From Vicia villosa (Eukaryota; Streptophyta; Magnoliopsida; Fabales; Fabaceae), in contig NW_026705226.1 in NCBI RefSeq assembly GCF_029867415.1, positions 868,001 through 932,000 of the forward strand: a stretch of 64,000 nucleotides of DNA, read 5' to 3'. Shown piece after piece: positions 11,456 through 24,295 of the stretch. Each line of letters opens with the position of its first letter. The first letter of the stretch is position 1. A program made the position numbers and the translations under genes. The notes beneath the pieces were generated by a model. The model was not told the origin of the DNA. It was given only the letters and a program-made list of their open reading frames with translations, and ran no database searches.

Positions 11456-12457
11456 CAGACCCAGATGTTATGAGAGATGTCGAGGCATTAGATCTTTCAA
11501 GAAAAGCACAGAAGATATAAACAGTTTTATGTAGTACTGAAAAGTAAAGAACGCAATCAATTGTTGATCCAATTTGGTGCCAAACACGCCTATTCTGGGG
11601 GCTACCAAGCCAGGAAGAAGATTCCACTATCAATAGTACTATTTTATGTAAACAACCTCCGGTTTTCAGATAAACAACCTCCGGTTTACCTAGTCACTAC
11701 CCAATGAACCTATATCTCAGAAACCCATCTAAGACAAGAGAACCCCCGCTCACTCCTTAGTGATACCTAACTGCTACAACCCAGTAACAGCTATTTGAAT
11801 AACAACCGAATGACACACTCTACAAGACAATACCTAGTCAAGACTCTTGACTAAGAACAAGAACTTAGATTTACTTAAAATCTTCCTCCAGGAACAATAC
11901 ACCTCTTACCTACAGGCTTCGAGGATTACAATATATCTCTTGCTTCACAGCTTCGAGACAGACATGGTGACCTTCCCACAACCCGGGAGGTTCACCCTTC
12001 CAAACCCTAGGATTCTACATCTTCAATTCTCATTCACCTAGGTTACAACTTGTTATATTTGTAGCCTAAACATAACCTATACCCAACTGGACTTGGGCTT
12101 CTAATCGCAGCATATTTGCTGTTACAAATCTGTAAAATCTTCTGCAAGAAAATAGGTCTTCAATCAAATCTTTCTAAATTGTCTCCAATTATAGAAAGTC
12201 TTTATTCTTCAATATTCTTCTTGATTCTTCAGACCTGTTTAAGTAAATCACGCCGTATATGATTTGCACAATATTCAGGAATATTCTGCACTCTTCTGTA
12301 GTAGTTAAATCATAACTGATTTAACTAAAACTCTTCACTTCAGCTCAGGCATAATGTCTTGACATCTCATGTGACATGTTGTTCTAGATGTTGAAGTAGT
12401 TCAACACAATATATTCTAGCATTCTAGTGGGACTCTTTGTTGTACCTGTTTTTTTTA
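11456..12457 (-). mobile_element. LTR-like fragment of a copia-type element
   Basis: Nothing coding is seen. Read on the minus strand, 12450 to 11590 looks like the 3' part of an LTR followed by an internal start (GGCACCAAATTGGATC near 11580). At 11656-11685 a short unit, AACAACCTCCGGTTT, is repeated twice in tandem. The assignment rests on texture and neighbours, not on a matching second LTR. Confidence 0.35.
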
Positions 12458-12459
12458 TA

Positions 12460-12603
12460 CATTACGTTCCTTTTTATAAGAGAAAAGTCACTTTTTAGGT
12501 TCATTGAATAACCAATGTATTTGGTCTGTTTATAGACTAGATACATTGATTATTCTACGAACCTAAAAAGTGAGTTGTCTCTTATAAAAAGGAACGAAGG
12601 TAG
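12460..12603. mobile_element. Stowaway-type MITE, 144 bp
   Basis: It is a nearly perfect hairpin: the left arm (TAAGAGAAAAGTCACTTTTT...) matches the inverted right arm (12541-12603). TA target duplications lie at 12458-12459 and 12604-12605. The ends are diverged from CTCCCTCCGT, but the interior matches a second 144-bp copy at 54949-55092. The family is Tc1/mariner-derived; no protein is encoded. Confidence 0.85.
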
Positions 12604-12605
12604 TA

Positions 12606-14270
12606 TTTGTTTTAAAATGGCGCATTCACCCATATTTTAACTGTTGGCGCCATTTGGTTTGGCGCATACTCCAGGGTATACTGCCAAACCTAGAAATTTT
12701 GGTAAATTTTCCCAAAATGTAGTTTTTTAGGTAATTTTTTTAAAATCTTGTTATTAATTTTTTTTTCATTAACTAAATTTCATTCTATATACAAATTTAT
12801 TCATATCATTAATTTTATTAATTATTGTGTAAATTAATTGAGTAACCGAAAAAAATCGTTTAAAAGCATGCATAGAAATAGAGAAAAAACATATGAGAGC
12901 CCCCCACAACTGCTATACGTAGCTCAAAAACTATTAATGGTACGTTGTAATATATACAAAAACTTCACAATCATATTATAAATAATAAATAATAAATTCT
13001 TTCAAAATGTCTAACCTTATTACTTCAATTTCTTGTGTTTCATCTATCAATTCGTGTGTGACATATCCATTACCAATTGGTTCATTAATCATTATATGTG
13101 CATGCATTTGGGGATTTTAAATATATTGTTTATTGTCTCTCTATGTTGTATGGAAGTAATACAATAAGAGTGACAACAACATATTAATAAGATTTAAGCG
13201 AATAAGATTCACCATGAGTTTTCTTAATATTCAGGGTAAGTTTCTTTCCGTTTTAAAAAAATGAATTTTTTTTTTATATTTTCAAAAATAGATTTTTTAA
13301 AACCGTTTTTTAAAATATTACAAATTTTTTTATATTCGTTTTTTCTAAAATGAAACATTAATTTTGACATTTTATAACATAAACATATATAATTGAAGAC
13401 CAAAACTTAGTTAAAATCATAATTTTTTCAAAAAGTTATATTTTAAAAATGATTTTTATGAAAATCTATTTGAAATAGCTTCAAAATTAAGTGATTTTTT
13501 GAAATTTTGATATCCAAATTTTTTTCCCATAAATAGAAGAAATACCTAAAATCACATTCTAAGAATAACTGTTCAAACAAAATTTCTATTTTAAGCTTTT
13601 ATAAAAAGTTTCTTTGTAAAAAAAATTTTCACAAAATTTAATAACACTATAAAAATCATTTTTTAAAAAAGCCAAAACAAACGGGCCCTCACTTTACTTG
13701 GTTTCTCACTCCTGCTAGCTAATCACTTTCAATAAATTGAGCATTATATAACAAAGTCAATTATTCTTGTATTGTAGTTATGACAATAAAAATAACCTAT
13801 TTTGATTTTTGATGATAAATAATGAAAAAAGGGTTAATGATTCTAGCATCAAGCGTCTTTTTAAATTGATTATACTCACTTAATTTTGTTGGGTAACTTT
13901 AAATATGAATGTGTTTTAAATTAGTTTTCCTTCGAGTGACAGCTCATAATTAATGTTAAGAGTTGCCTTAACTGAAATTATATTAAGAAAAATATGCATT
14001 AGTATTCAATGTGTATGTCCACAATCATTAGTACAATACTATAATTAATATTGATATAACCATATCTATGAAAATACAATTTTACATTACAACCACATCA
14101 TTTTATTATGATTTTTGATGCATAGTATATTGTGCATGTATTTCATTTCACAATATTCTCCGTATATAACCAACATCACTATCTTTACTTCTCTACTCAA
14201 TTGTCTTTTTATGTCATTAATAAACACCTTGAACATGTTCATTAATTGATATTTTTTTATGGAAAATATA
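12606..14270. other. AT-rich spacer without recognised features
   Basis: I see long A/T runs, especially 13230-13680, and no open frame with a recognisable domain. The segment near 13670-13690 (CCAAAACAAACGGGCCC) resembles a transposon end, but no partner was found. Confidence 0.5.
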
Positions 14271-14279
14271 TATAATTTT

Positions 14280-14519
14280 GGGTAATGCTAACGAGTACCC
14301 CAGGGGCACTGATTAAGAGATTAAAAAGGTAAGTTGAATATTATTTAATAAAGTAAAAAAAATATGTTTTTACCTAAAATATATGCATTAAATAAACTGA
14401 AAATATAAATAATTAACTTTTTTAAAGAAGATTAGGTGTATTCAATGCATTGAATCTAAAATATTTTCTTAATTTGGAATGTTTAACCAGTGCTCCCGGG
14501 GCACTCGTTAGCATGACCC
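14280..14519. mobile_element. Mutator-type MITE, 240 bp
   Basis: The inverted ends GGGTAATGCTAACGAGT and ACTCGTTAGCATGACCC are flanked by a perfect 9-bp duplication TATAATTTT (14271-14279, 14520-14528). A 9-bp duplication is typical of Mutator-like elements. No coding capacity is present. It is related to 55680-55858. Confidence 0.85.
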
Positions 14520-14724
14520 TATAATTTTATCCAATTTTTTGAATTGGATATATAGAATTCACTTTATAAAAAATATATAAGTGTCATCAATGAACTTTTA
14601 TGGCCAATTAATCTATCGAAGTGAATCTATTCGAATAGACGGCTTTCTTTCCATTTTTAACAACTATGGAGAAATGTCCCTCAACGACACGTTTCAAATT
14701 TCAACAGTAATTTTATTTTTTTAT

Positions 14725-15005
14725 GGGTTAATAGTCATTTACCTCCTATCTTATAGGTGAGTTTTGATTTATCCCCTTTTAAGAATTTTTTTTTTGATTT
14801 AGCCCTATAATTTTAAAATTCTAAGTCTTTTGTCCCCTAAGAGGAAAAACTATCCCCTTTAAATTTTTTTATTTATTTAACCCCCCGATTTTTACACGTT
14901 TAAGGGGGTGCCCAAAAATTATAGGGGTTAATTCAATTTTTTTTTTTGTAAAGGGGGTAAATCAATATTCGCCTATATGAGAGGGGGATAAATGACTATT
15001 AACCC
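14725..15005. mobile_element. Putative MITE with long inverted repeats, 281 bp
   Basis: The left arm GGGTTAATAGTCATTTAC pairs with the right arm ATAAATGACTATTAACCC, and pairing continues inward (TTGATTTATCCCC / GGGGTAAATCAA) for about 55 bp. No convincing target duplication was seen, so the superfamily is open. Confidence 0.7.
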
Positions 15006-16689
15006 TAATATCAACTAATAATAATTATTATAAAATACTAGTAACAAATTAAAGTTGCATGACATAAAATTGTATTAGCATTAAAATAACTAAAAAGTGA
15101 AACATTCAAAATTAGTTAATGTTATGGTTCACGGAAATAGTAATTGTTTAGAGACTAAAATTACAAATTATTATAAGTTAATATTCATCAAAATTATTAA
15201 AATGGAAATAATAAATATTTGAGTATTGGGTCAATGACTCTTTTAGGTTTGAGTTGAGTTTTATCCGAAATCCGATTTTTTTAATGATTTTTTAGTTTTG
15301 AAACCAATATCTACCCAATTATCTAACCAAACCCACTTTTGTGAATTTTTTTGGATGTGTTTGACTGGATTTTGTGGGTTGAACCAACCTATGTACACCC
15401 CTTGTGTTAAGCATTATAAAAAAAGTTTTTGTAAATATATTTATTTACCATTTGGATTTGCTTTTTTTTTTTTATTAATTTTCGGAGACAAGTAATTCTA
15501 ATGTGATAGGTAAATTTTAATTTTTTATATAACAAATTTTTGCAAAGAGATAAAAAGAGAAACTTTGGATACTAGATGTTTCCAAATCGGGTGGTGTGTA
15601 TAAATAAATGTGTGGTGGTTATAATAAGGTAGGTGGCGTATATAGCATTTTTCTTACCAATATTGTATAAGACAAAAGGTCATGATATATATTGGGCTTT
15701 GATATTGAAAATTAATACTTCCCACCTCATGTTCCATTAATAGGGTTGTCACTTGTTATTTACAGCCCTATATTTGGTATTCGCGCTCACTATATCTTAT
15801 TTATTTTAAGAGTTGTTTTTTATTTTTTAAGCTAAATAAATATTGTATATAAAAGAAAAATATTTAAAAAATATATAGGAAACCAGAACATAACTGATAA
15901 AAAAACTAATAATAATGAAAATAATTAAATCAAGTCTACTTTTGAAGTGTTATGAATTAATTTGTGAAGAGAATAAGTTCTTATCATCTGTATTTCTATC
16001 TCCATTTTTGTTTCACTTTAGTTCATAAAAGGTATACAATTTTCTTATTAATTTTTTCTTTGTTTGCATTTCGAAAGCTTATTTTTCATATCATATTTTC
16101 TTCATTTAACTAAATTTTCATATGTTTTTGGTTCAAAGTGTATATCAATTTTTATTTTGAAGTTATATTTAAATAATTACTTGTTTTAGGTCTTTGCATT
16201 AATTTTTTAATACTTTTTATCCTAATTATTTTGTTATAGTCTTCATAAAATTGATATGTTCTAATCCTTTTATTCTCAAATTAATATAAAGGTCAACAAA
16301 AACAAAATCAATAAAATCGTTAAACATTAAATCTCAACAATAACAACGACAACAATAATAATATACTAAAAGATAGTAAAAATAGATTATTTAATTTTTT
16401 TTAAGAAAATACAAATTTTAAATAACTTAAATGAAAAGAAATATGATAACTCATCATTTAGTCCTTTAATGATAATAAGCAAAAAAAAATTATTTGAATA
16501 ACCCACTACCCAACTCAATCCAACCAAAAAAATAGTGGTTTTGTCCAAACTGTCCCATTGATATAACGGGTGGTTAATTTACATCACAAAAACCAAAATG
16601 TATAATATGGATTGGGTCTTGGGTTTGACCAAACCCAATCCAAACCGACTCATATATACCCCTACTTAACACCTTTTATTTTGTGATAG
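15006..16689. other. AT-rich spacer
   Basis: No supported gene. Two stretches (15220-15410 and 16500-16670) share CCAAACCCA/GGGTTTG-rich text seen at hAT ends, but they lie in direct rather than inverted order, so no element is called. Confidence 0.4.
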
Positions 16690-18755
16690 AGACAATATTT
16701 TGTGATAGAGAAAATAGAGAAAATATCATTAAAGCTAATAATGAGATTGTGATTCTACTGTAATAGTGAGATGATCCTATAATCTTCATATTAATGCTAT
16801 ATTATGCATATTCCCAATTACCCCTCAAGTTGGAGGGCAAGAAACATCAGTACACAACTTGACCATAAACTCATGGAATGATTGGGCTCCTAAGGCTTTT
16901 GTGAAAATGTCAGCTTTTTGATTCTTGATTGGCATATAATTGGTTGATATGGTACCTTCTTACAAATGATGAAGAACGAAAAGGCAATCCATATTTATGT
17001 GTGTTTTCCTCTCGTTGTATATTGGATTTGCGGAAATGTGGATTTCTTTCTGACTTTCACAATGAAGCACAATGGGAGAATTACATTGAACTTGCAAACT
17101 TGGCAATAAATTTCAAACATCACTCGCAGCTTGGTTCATGGCCCTATGCTCCGATTCACTTGATGATTTAGAGCCATATGTATGTTTTTTGGTCTTCCAG
17201 AATATAAGAATATAAGAGTTGAACCAAGTTTCATTAAATAACTTGTCATAGACTTTCGAGTTAATGGGCACAATGCCTAATCTGAATCATAATAAGCAAC
17301 TAAAGTGAGATCATTTTGTTTTGGAAAATTAATCCACGGCCCTGGTGAAGATTTTAGGTATCTTAAAATACGCATAGATGCATCCCAGTGAGCTTGATAT
17401 GGAGACTTCATAAATTAACTCAAAATATGAACATAGTATGTTATATCTGTATGTGTTATGGTAAGGTAAATTAAGCAACCAACAAGTTTCGGAAGCGTGG
17501 AGGATTTGGATAAGCAGGACCAAAATCAAGTGCAAGTTTTTCATTTTATTCCATTGGTAAATAAAATGACTTGTGTTGTGTTATATTTGTAAAAGGACTC
17601 AACTAGGGGGATGGTTGTTGGATACCCAAGGAGAGGCGAAGATAATATGTCGCCCAAGGGGAGGTATTGCCTTGCCATAAGGTCTTCATATCGCTCAGTC
17701 ATGGGAAAAATAGGAAAATATATTTTTGGGACAAAGAGAAGTCAAGGTCATTAATTGGCCACGTCCTCCTTGGAAATAGGGATTCATTGGTCAACCATCT
17801 ACTGAGTGGGCGGTGACCCTTTCCAAGAGAACCGTAGGCTCTAGAGGCCTCTATAAATACACCTATCTCGTAGGAGGACAAGACAGTTCAGAACTCTTAA
17901 TTGCTACATCTCATATGTAGTGTTATCCTAAAACATCATGTTGCATACAAAGTCTCTCACCTCACGTGTGAAGGACTCCTAAAACTATCACAAAACATCC
18001 GCGTACATGGCTTCTCGCTATCGTGGGTAAATCTTAACCATCATACAGTGTAATATACGTACAAAGGCCTTTGAGTCCCTCCGCCCTTTCATGAGGAACA
18101 CACACCTGTAGTTTTTTACCAATACAATTTGCAATCTATAATTTTGCATTCACTCAATATGACAAGGTTGTATTTTTCATTGACACATGAATAGGAAAAA
18201 TGTTCCATGAGCTAGTTACAGGCCTAAGAAATATTTGAGTGGACCAAAGTCCTTTATATGGAAGAATTTTCACAAGTATTATTTAAAATTACTACATACC
18301 AAATTGTCATTCTCGGAAAGTACGAGATCATCAACATATATCAAAACAACCATGAAAATATGTCCTCTTGAATAGGTGAATAAACGGCTATTTGTGTGCG
18401 ATTCTTGAAAACATATTTCACAAGTGTTTGAGACAGTTTTGAATACAAATTACAGGAAGCCTATTTCAATCCATACAATGACTTCCTCAACGAAACACCA
18501 TTCTAAACTTAGGAACTTTGTATCCTTCTAGAGCTTACATATACTTATTCTTCTAGTTCCCGATGCAAAAATGCAATGCTTGCATCCATTTGGTAAAGCT
18601 CCCAACCTTTTGCCATGAAAAATGTTAGTAAACAATGAATAGTCTTCATCTTTGATATTGGAGAGAATGTTTTATTAAAATCCTCTCCTTCCGCTTGTGT
18701 GTACCCTTTCATCACTAAGTGTGCTTTGTACTTTTCAATCTCTCCAAAATATTTG
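16690..18755 (-). pseudogene. Decayed Ty1/copia pol with 3' end, split by an LTR-like insertion
   Basis: On the minus strand, 18755-18113 gives the N-terminal half of copia reverse transcriptase with several stops (HTLVMKGYTQAEGEDF, then YQMDAS and SLYGLK). After an interruption, 17540-17330 gives the later part (RPDITY-like region, then HWDASMRILRYLKSSPG). The RNase H end is at about 16840-16925 (ADIFTKALGAQSFHEF). A purine run and LTR-like start lie at about 16690-16830. Many stops and frameshifts show it is long dead. It is a separate element from the one starting at 18827, because it repeats the same reverse transcriptase region. Confidence 0.75.
17600..18112 (+). mobile_element. LTR-like insertion inside the decayed copia element
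   Basis: This block of about 510 bp interrupts the reverse transcriptase reading at both sides. It starts near TGTTGGATACCC, contains CTCTATAAATAC (a TATA-like box at about 17851), and ends near GGAACACACA. It reads like a solo LTR. The exact ends and target duplication are not resolved. Confidence 0.5.
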
Positions 18756-18826
18756 ATATAGATTTGTTAATAATTTTAATATACTATCATAATCTATTAT
18801 ATAATTAGACAAACGTGACCATGTGA

Positions 18827-19086
18827 TGTTTCACACTTCCTCTCTTTTACAATTCTGAAGCTTTCAAGTTCCTTTGCCACATATACCTCTCATATAAGCA
18901 CTTTACTAGAACCTTGAATCTTCTACTTGATGCATCTTGAGATGTCTTCAAGTAAATCACCATCATCAAGGAATTTTAAAGATATAACCACCAACTTCAA
19001 CAATCATTAGCGTTGTCATCATCAAAACACTAGCAATGTTGTCAACAGGATAATCAATTTCATACCCGCAAGCACATAGATTCACA
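18827..19086 (-). repeat. 3' LTR start (truncated) of the nested copia element
   Basis: It matches 43785-44040 with moderate divergence (shared TCAAGTTCCTTTGCCACAT and CTCATATAAGCACTTTAC). On the minus strand it begins TGTGAATCTATGTG. The distal LTR part is missing; copia sequence of another element starts below about 18756. Confidence 0.75.
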
Positions 19087-19104
19087 TTCCCCCCCCCCCC
19101 TTTT
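19087..19104 (-). other. Polypurine tract of the nested copia element
   Basis: The minus strand reads AAAAG followed by a long G run and then AA, directly before the LTR start. The long C run on the plus strand is the most striking homopolymer in the window. Confidence 0.7.
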
Positions 19105-19445
19105 GATGATGGAAATGCATCCCCTAGGGAGTGAGTAAAATAAATATAGGTAGATAAAATTTGGAGCAGTTAAGCTCCCACTCACATGATTAGAGAGTAT
19201 ACTTTGATCTCTTTAAGAGTATAACCCCCCCTTCGTCATAATAAAAAAAGGTGGGAAACAAATACATCATATAACTCATAAAACATTATTTAGAGAAAGG
19301 GAAGAGTCCATAATATGAAGAAGAAGCACATAAGCATATTAGTCCATGCGTGATTTGTTTAAGATTCCTAGTTCACTTCTTATGAAAAAGAAACTTTCTT
19401 TAAGAATTGGTTTTATAAAAATATATGCGAGTTGATTAGATAAAG

Positions 19446-20504
19446 TTACAAACACAAGTATGAATTCCCCTTTTTTAACACGTCCCCTAATAAATGGTGC
19501 ATAACCTGAATGTGTTTGGCCCGAGATTGAAGTATTTTGTTTTGAGTGAGGCTTATGGCGCTAGTGTTATCGCATCTTATCAGGACAACTCCAAGATTAA
19601 CATCATAATCTCTAAGTTGATATTTCATCTAGATAATTTGAGAACAACATCTATTCGTAACAATGTTTTCTAACTCGGTTGTTGATAGCATGACATTGTC
19701 TTGTTTCTTACTATGCTAGGAGAAAAGCGAGTTCTCAAGTAAGTGACACGTACTACAGGTACTTTTCCTATCCAATCTGAACCGAGCAAAGTCAGAACTG
19801 GTGTACCTAACTAAGTCACAATATGCTCCCTTGGGTACCATAAAACCATTTATTCTGTGCCCTTAAGGTATCTCATGATAGGTTTGACCTCACTGAGATG
19901 TGATTCCTATGGGGATGCTTGAAATCGAGTGCAAAAACATATAACAAACATAATATCAGGACACGATGCAGTGAGATACATAAGAGAGAATATCATACCA
20001 CGATATTTGCTTTCTTCAAATGGGTTTTCATATTTGTCCTTGTTGAGGTTACATGATGTTGACATTAGAGTTTCTATTATTTTGCACTTCTCCGCGTCAA
20101 ACCCCTTTAGTAACTCTTTGCAATATTTATCTTGATTGATGATGATTCCTTCCTTAGTTTGATTAATGTGAATTCCTAGGAAGTATTGAATTTCCTCCAT
20201 CATTGACATTTTGAATTTGTTTTGCATATCATTTTAGAAAATTCCTTCCACAAGGATTCGTTAGTAGCACTGAAGATGATATCAACTACATAAATCTGAA
20301 CCAGTAAAATGTCATCTTTGGTTTTCTTGGTAAAAGAGTTTTATCGACTTTTCCTCTTTTGAACTTGTTTCCAAACAAGAATTTGTTTAAACGGTTGTAC
20401 CACGCTCTAGGAGCTTGTTTCGGACCATATAAGGCTCTCTTGAGTTTGAAGACATGATTAGGAAAGGTCAAGCTGATAAAACCTAGAAGTTGATAACCTT
20501 ATAC
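19446..20504 (-). pseudogene. Copia reverse transcriptase C-terminal part and RNase H
   Basis: The minus strand encodes NHVFKLKRALYGPKQAPRAW at 20471-20286 and the IQYFLGIHI region with PDIMFVICF at 20227-19907. RNase H is at 19628-19446 (IRCDNTSAISLTQN, KHIQVMHHLL). Frames change between the pieces and stops intervene. At 20500-20504 the sequence TATAC marks the insertion of the Tekay-like LTR; the reading resumes at 29292. Confidence 0.85.
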
Positions 20505-22245
20505 CTGTAACACCCTATTTTATTAGATTTAATTAATTAGGATTATTTGATATTTGATAATTGTTTGTGTGTTTTATTTAATTATTGTTTGTGTGATAAT
20601 TATTTAATTGTGTGGTAATATGTTATTTATGCTAATTAATAAATGGTAGAATTTTATTAGAAATTAGCTAAATGGGCTTAGTTGAGTGAGAAAGAGTATT
20701 GGATGGGTTAAGCCCAATGAAATAATGAAAATTAGGAGAGAACTTTGTGTTATAACCTAATTAGAAAGAAAAGAGGAAAAAGATAGAAAGAAGATAGGAA
20801 GAACATAGAAGAGAAGAAAAAGGGGATTTGTAGATTTTTTGAAGAGGGTGGATTAAGAGCTAGAGGTAAGGGTTAGAATCCAAATTCTTGTAGAATCTAT
20901 GATTGGGTAATGTATGTGTTTGTGTGATTCTCTTTAATCCTTGAAATTTCTGAAAATATATGAACCCTAACTTTTCATGTGAAATCAATTGGATTTTGTG
21001 GATTATTCATGATTACTGTGTTATATGGATGACCCATAGCTAGATACATGAATAGAAACCTATAACATGTGATAAAGTGATGTTTGAACTGAGTTGGATG
21101 TGTTAAAAATCGGATTTGGTTTGATAATGGAAGTCCTGAAATGCATCAGTGTTTTCCGATTCTAGTGTAGAGCGTCGGGCGAGTGTTCTGCTTCGTCGGG
21201 CGAGTCAGCGCCTACATGCCTTCGCCGAGCGAGTGTAGCGGGCGAGCAAGGGTTTTTGTGACTAAGTTACTTCTTTGGAGAGCCGGGCGAAAATGCCCAG
21301 TTTTGTGAAATTTCAAATGTTCATATCTTTTGATCCATAACTCCTTTTTAAGTGTCGTTTGAAGCATATTGAAGCTAATATGATTGTGTATATGATATAA
21401 TATAATTGGTTGGCACTTGTTTAATTAATTATGATATTAGTTGATAATAACATGTAATTATGAATGTATGTTATGGATGAGTTGTTTATGATAAATGTTC
21501 ATGGATGTATTATGTGGTATGATAATCATGAATTATGTGATGTGATTTGATTTGGTAACTGCTAATTGATGATTGAGATTGGATTAAATGTCATGTTGTG
21601 TAATGTTTTGCAAAGTTGTAAAGATGTGATTGTGTAGTTTAAGAGATAGTATAATCGTCTTAAATGCATGAGTCTTGTTTTGTTGCACACGTACACAAGC
21701 ATGAGTCCTTGAAAGTGACAATGTTGGGTAAGCTCGTGAAGGTTATTTACTTGTCTCAAACCTAACGAGTATGGGGTTTGAAAGCTTAACGAGTATGGAG
21801 CTTTGAGGTGGTTATCTAGTCTTGAGAGAATGACAATCGGCATGACCGAAAATGATAACTGATCAGTGCATTTTGATGCACATTCCTCTACGGTTGTACT
21901 TATACATTTCCATGGTTTGCTTGTCTTATTTTTGTATTTTATAATGTTTTTATATTTTAAATTATTTTTATTGTTATTTGATTTTCGTATTTATTTTTCA
22001 GCTTTAGTAGTCTGCACGGAAACGATCATAACTGGAGTTCCGGGAGTCCGATTGAGGCGTTCTAATAATCGCCGGAAAGCTAAGAAAAAGAGCTACAACT
22101 TTTATGTTGGAGTCAAAGTCAGAATCGGAACCTATATTTCCCAGAATTGTGTTTAAAGCTGCAGCACTATTTAATTTTCAGTTTTTGGGTCGTTTAGTAG
22201 TGGGCTTGGTTTTGTCATTCGACCCAGTTGGGTCATAAACGTTTT

Positions 22246-23227
22246 GAAAATTATACCCCGTACCCCTACATTTATCCCAATACCCCTACAATTTTAAAAA
22301 AATTCCAATTTTGTCCTTATTAAATTTTTAACTTTTCTTTTTTATTATTTTTTTCAATTTTACTGAACCGGATATCCCAGGGGTGGGTGTTCCGGTTCCT
22401 TTTTTTTTCTTTCAATTTTACTGAACCGGATATCCCAGGGGTGGGTGTTCCGGTTCCTTTTTACAAACTTTCCATTTGTGTTGTATTGTGCCTGTATCAA
22501 TCTTAAAACTGTATACTTTTCCACTTTTCCATTCTTTCCGTAATGTCTAAAAGAAAAACTATGATAGTTCAGTGTTATGTATTTGTGTTTTGTTCAGTTT
22601 GTGTTTTTAGCATTGATTTCTTTTGACGATAATCGTTGCACAGCCTTCTTGAGCATGGGTTTTTCACTAACCGGAGAACACTTATCTTATGTTAGTTCTA
22701 AGAAGAAAAAAGAGTTTCTTGTTCTTGCATGTGGTCAAGTATCAACGTATGCATCCTTGTCAGAAGGTAAAAATGAAGATGAAAATCAGTTATCTGATGA
22801 TGAGAGTGACAGTGAAGATGAAGAAAATCAGACAGTAAGTCTTACCACATCCATGTATTCGATTCAGGAAGTGGGTTTATAAAAGCCGTTAGAGAAGGTG
22901 GAAGTGGATATGAGATTCAGTTACCTGTAAGCCATGTTGATGTTGGTGAAACACAAATTAGATACTTGAAAAAAAAGAACCGGAACACCCAATTCTGGGA
23001 TATCTGGTTCAGTAAAATTGAAAAAAAAAGGAACCGGAACACCCACCCCTGGGATATCCGGTTCAGTAAAATTGAAAAAAAAAAAGAACCGGAACACCCA
23101 CCCCTGGGATATCCGGTTCAGTAAAATTGAAAAAAAAAAAATTAAAAATTTAATAAGGACAAAATTGGAATTTTTTTAAAACTGTAGGGGTATTGGGATA
23201 AATGTAGGGGTATGGGGTATAATTTTC
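22246..23227. mobile_element. Mutator-like non-autonomous element, 982 bp
   Basis: A perfect 9-bp duplication AAACGTTTT (22237-22245, 23228-23236) flanks it; the uninterrupted site is seen in the 3' LTR near 27790. The terminal inverted repeats are about 85 bp and nearly perfect (GAAAATTATACCCC... / ...GGGGTATAATTTTC). Inside them lie tandem copies of a unit of about 57 bp around ACTGAACCGGATATCCC: two on the left (about 22355-22468) and three inverted on the right (about 22968-23130). No transposase is present. An open frame at 22577-22882 is acidic near its end (DDESDSEDEE) and unrecognised; it may be captured host sequence. Confidence 0.93.
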
Positions 23228-23907
23228 AAACGTTTTTTTGGCTGATTCCTAATAGGTCTAGCAGCCGTGTTACTGTTTATCACGTTTTAGTATTCACAAT
23301 TTTGTTTCCACTCTTTTGCTCTGTACGCTTGAATGGAGAACTAAACATCCAGAGTCGATCTACTGTAATCGAATTCCAAAAGCTTTGAGGTTTTTATTTT
23401 ATCAATTCAATTTCGTTTCTCTTTCAATTATATTCTATGAATTTGCATTTGCTTAATCTGTTATTTCGTGGAATATTTTGATTAATTTCGTATGATTGTA
23501 TTCCTAACTGTTAATCGTTGTTTACGTCGCTTCGTCGTTAAATTGCGTTTCTATATCGTGTTTGCTTAATTCGCGATTGTATTAATCCGTTTGCTTAATT
23601 CGGAATAGGAATCCAATCTGTTTAATATCTTTTGCGCTTGTCAATTGATATTGAAATCGAATAGAGATCGAAGCCGCTTAGGGAATTGGTAAGGTAGAAA
23701 CCCATGATAAGCCGGAACCGAAAACAGTAGATTGGCTTAATTTTATAATCACTTTTTCAAAACAACTTATTTCATTAATCGCTTTTGATAATCATTTTTT
23801 CTATAATTCGAACCTAAACTAACCCCCCTAAATCGATTTACCTTTGGTTAATAATCAACGAGAATCCTTGTGATACGATACGCGAGTCACTTGTCGCTTT
23901 CTACGGT

Positions 23908-24077
23908 TAGGGATGGCAAACAGACCCAAACCCGCGGGGCCCACCCGCACCCGAACCCGAGTAAACGGGTGAAAACCCGAGTTGACTGGGTTTGGGTTTG
24001 GGTTCGGGTGCCACCCGATATTTCGGGTGTGGGTTTGGGTAGTGTGAAACCCGCGCCTGAAACCCGAAATCACACCC

Positions 24078-24162
<85 letters not shown>

Positions 24163-24247
24163 TATATAATATATTATATATATATATATATATTATATAA
24201 TATATTATATATATATATATATAATATATATATATATATATTATATA

Positions 24248-24295
<48 letters not shown>

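Noticed and set aside
13230..13690. Possible MITE ending in CAAACGGGCCC
   Set aside because: Only one end resembles a transposon terminus; no inverted partner or target duplication was found.
15298..15495. Open frame of 65 codons in the spacer
   Set aside because: T-rich chance frame with no domain or codon bias.
15220..16670. Possible hAT element bounded by CCAAACCCA-type words
   Set aside because: The two candidate ends are in direct, not inverted, order and no 8-bp duplication was found.
22577..22882. Acidic open frame in the Mutator-like element as a host gene
   Set aside because: It lacks any known domain and lies inside a young transposon; kept only as a possible captured fragment.
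24081..24294. Long open frames of alternating Ile and Tyr across TA arrays (here and at 55093, 56681, 56992, 58152)
   Set aside because: They are simple translation of (TA)n microsatellites and have no start context or domain.
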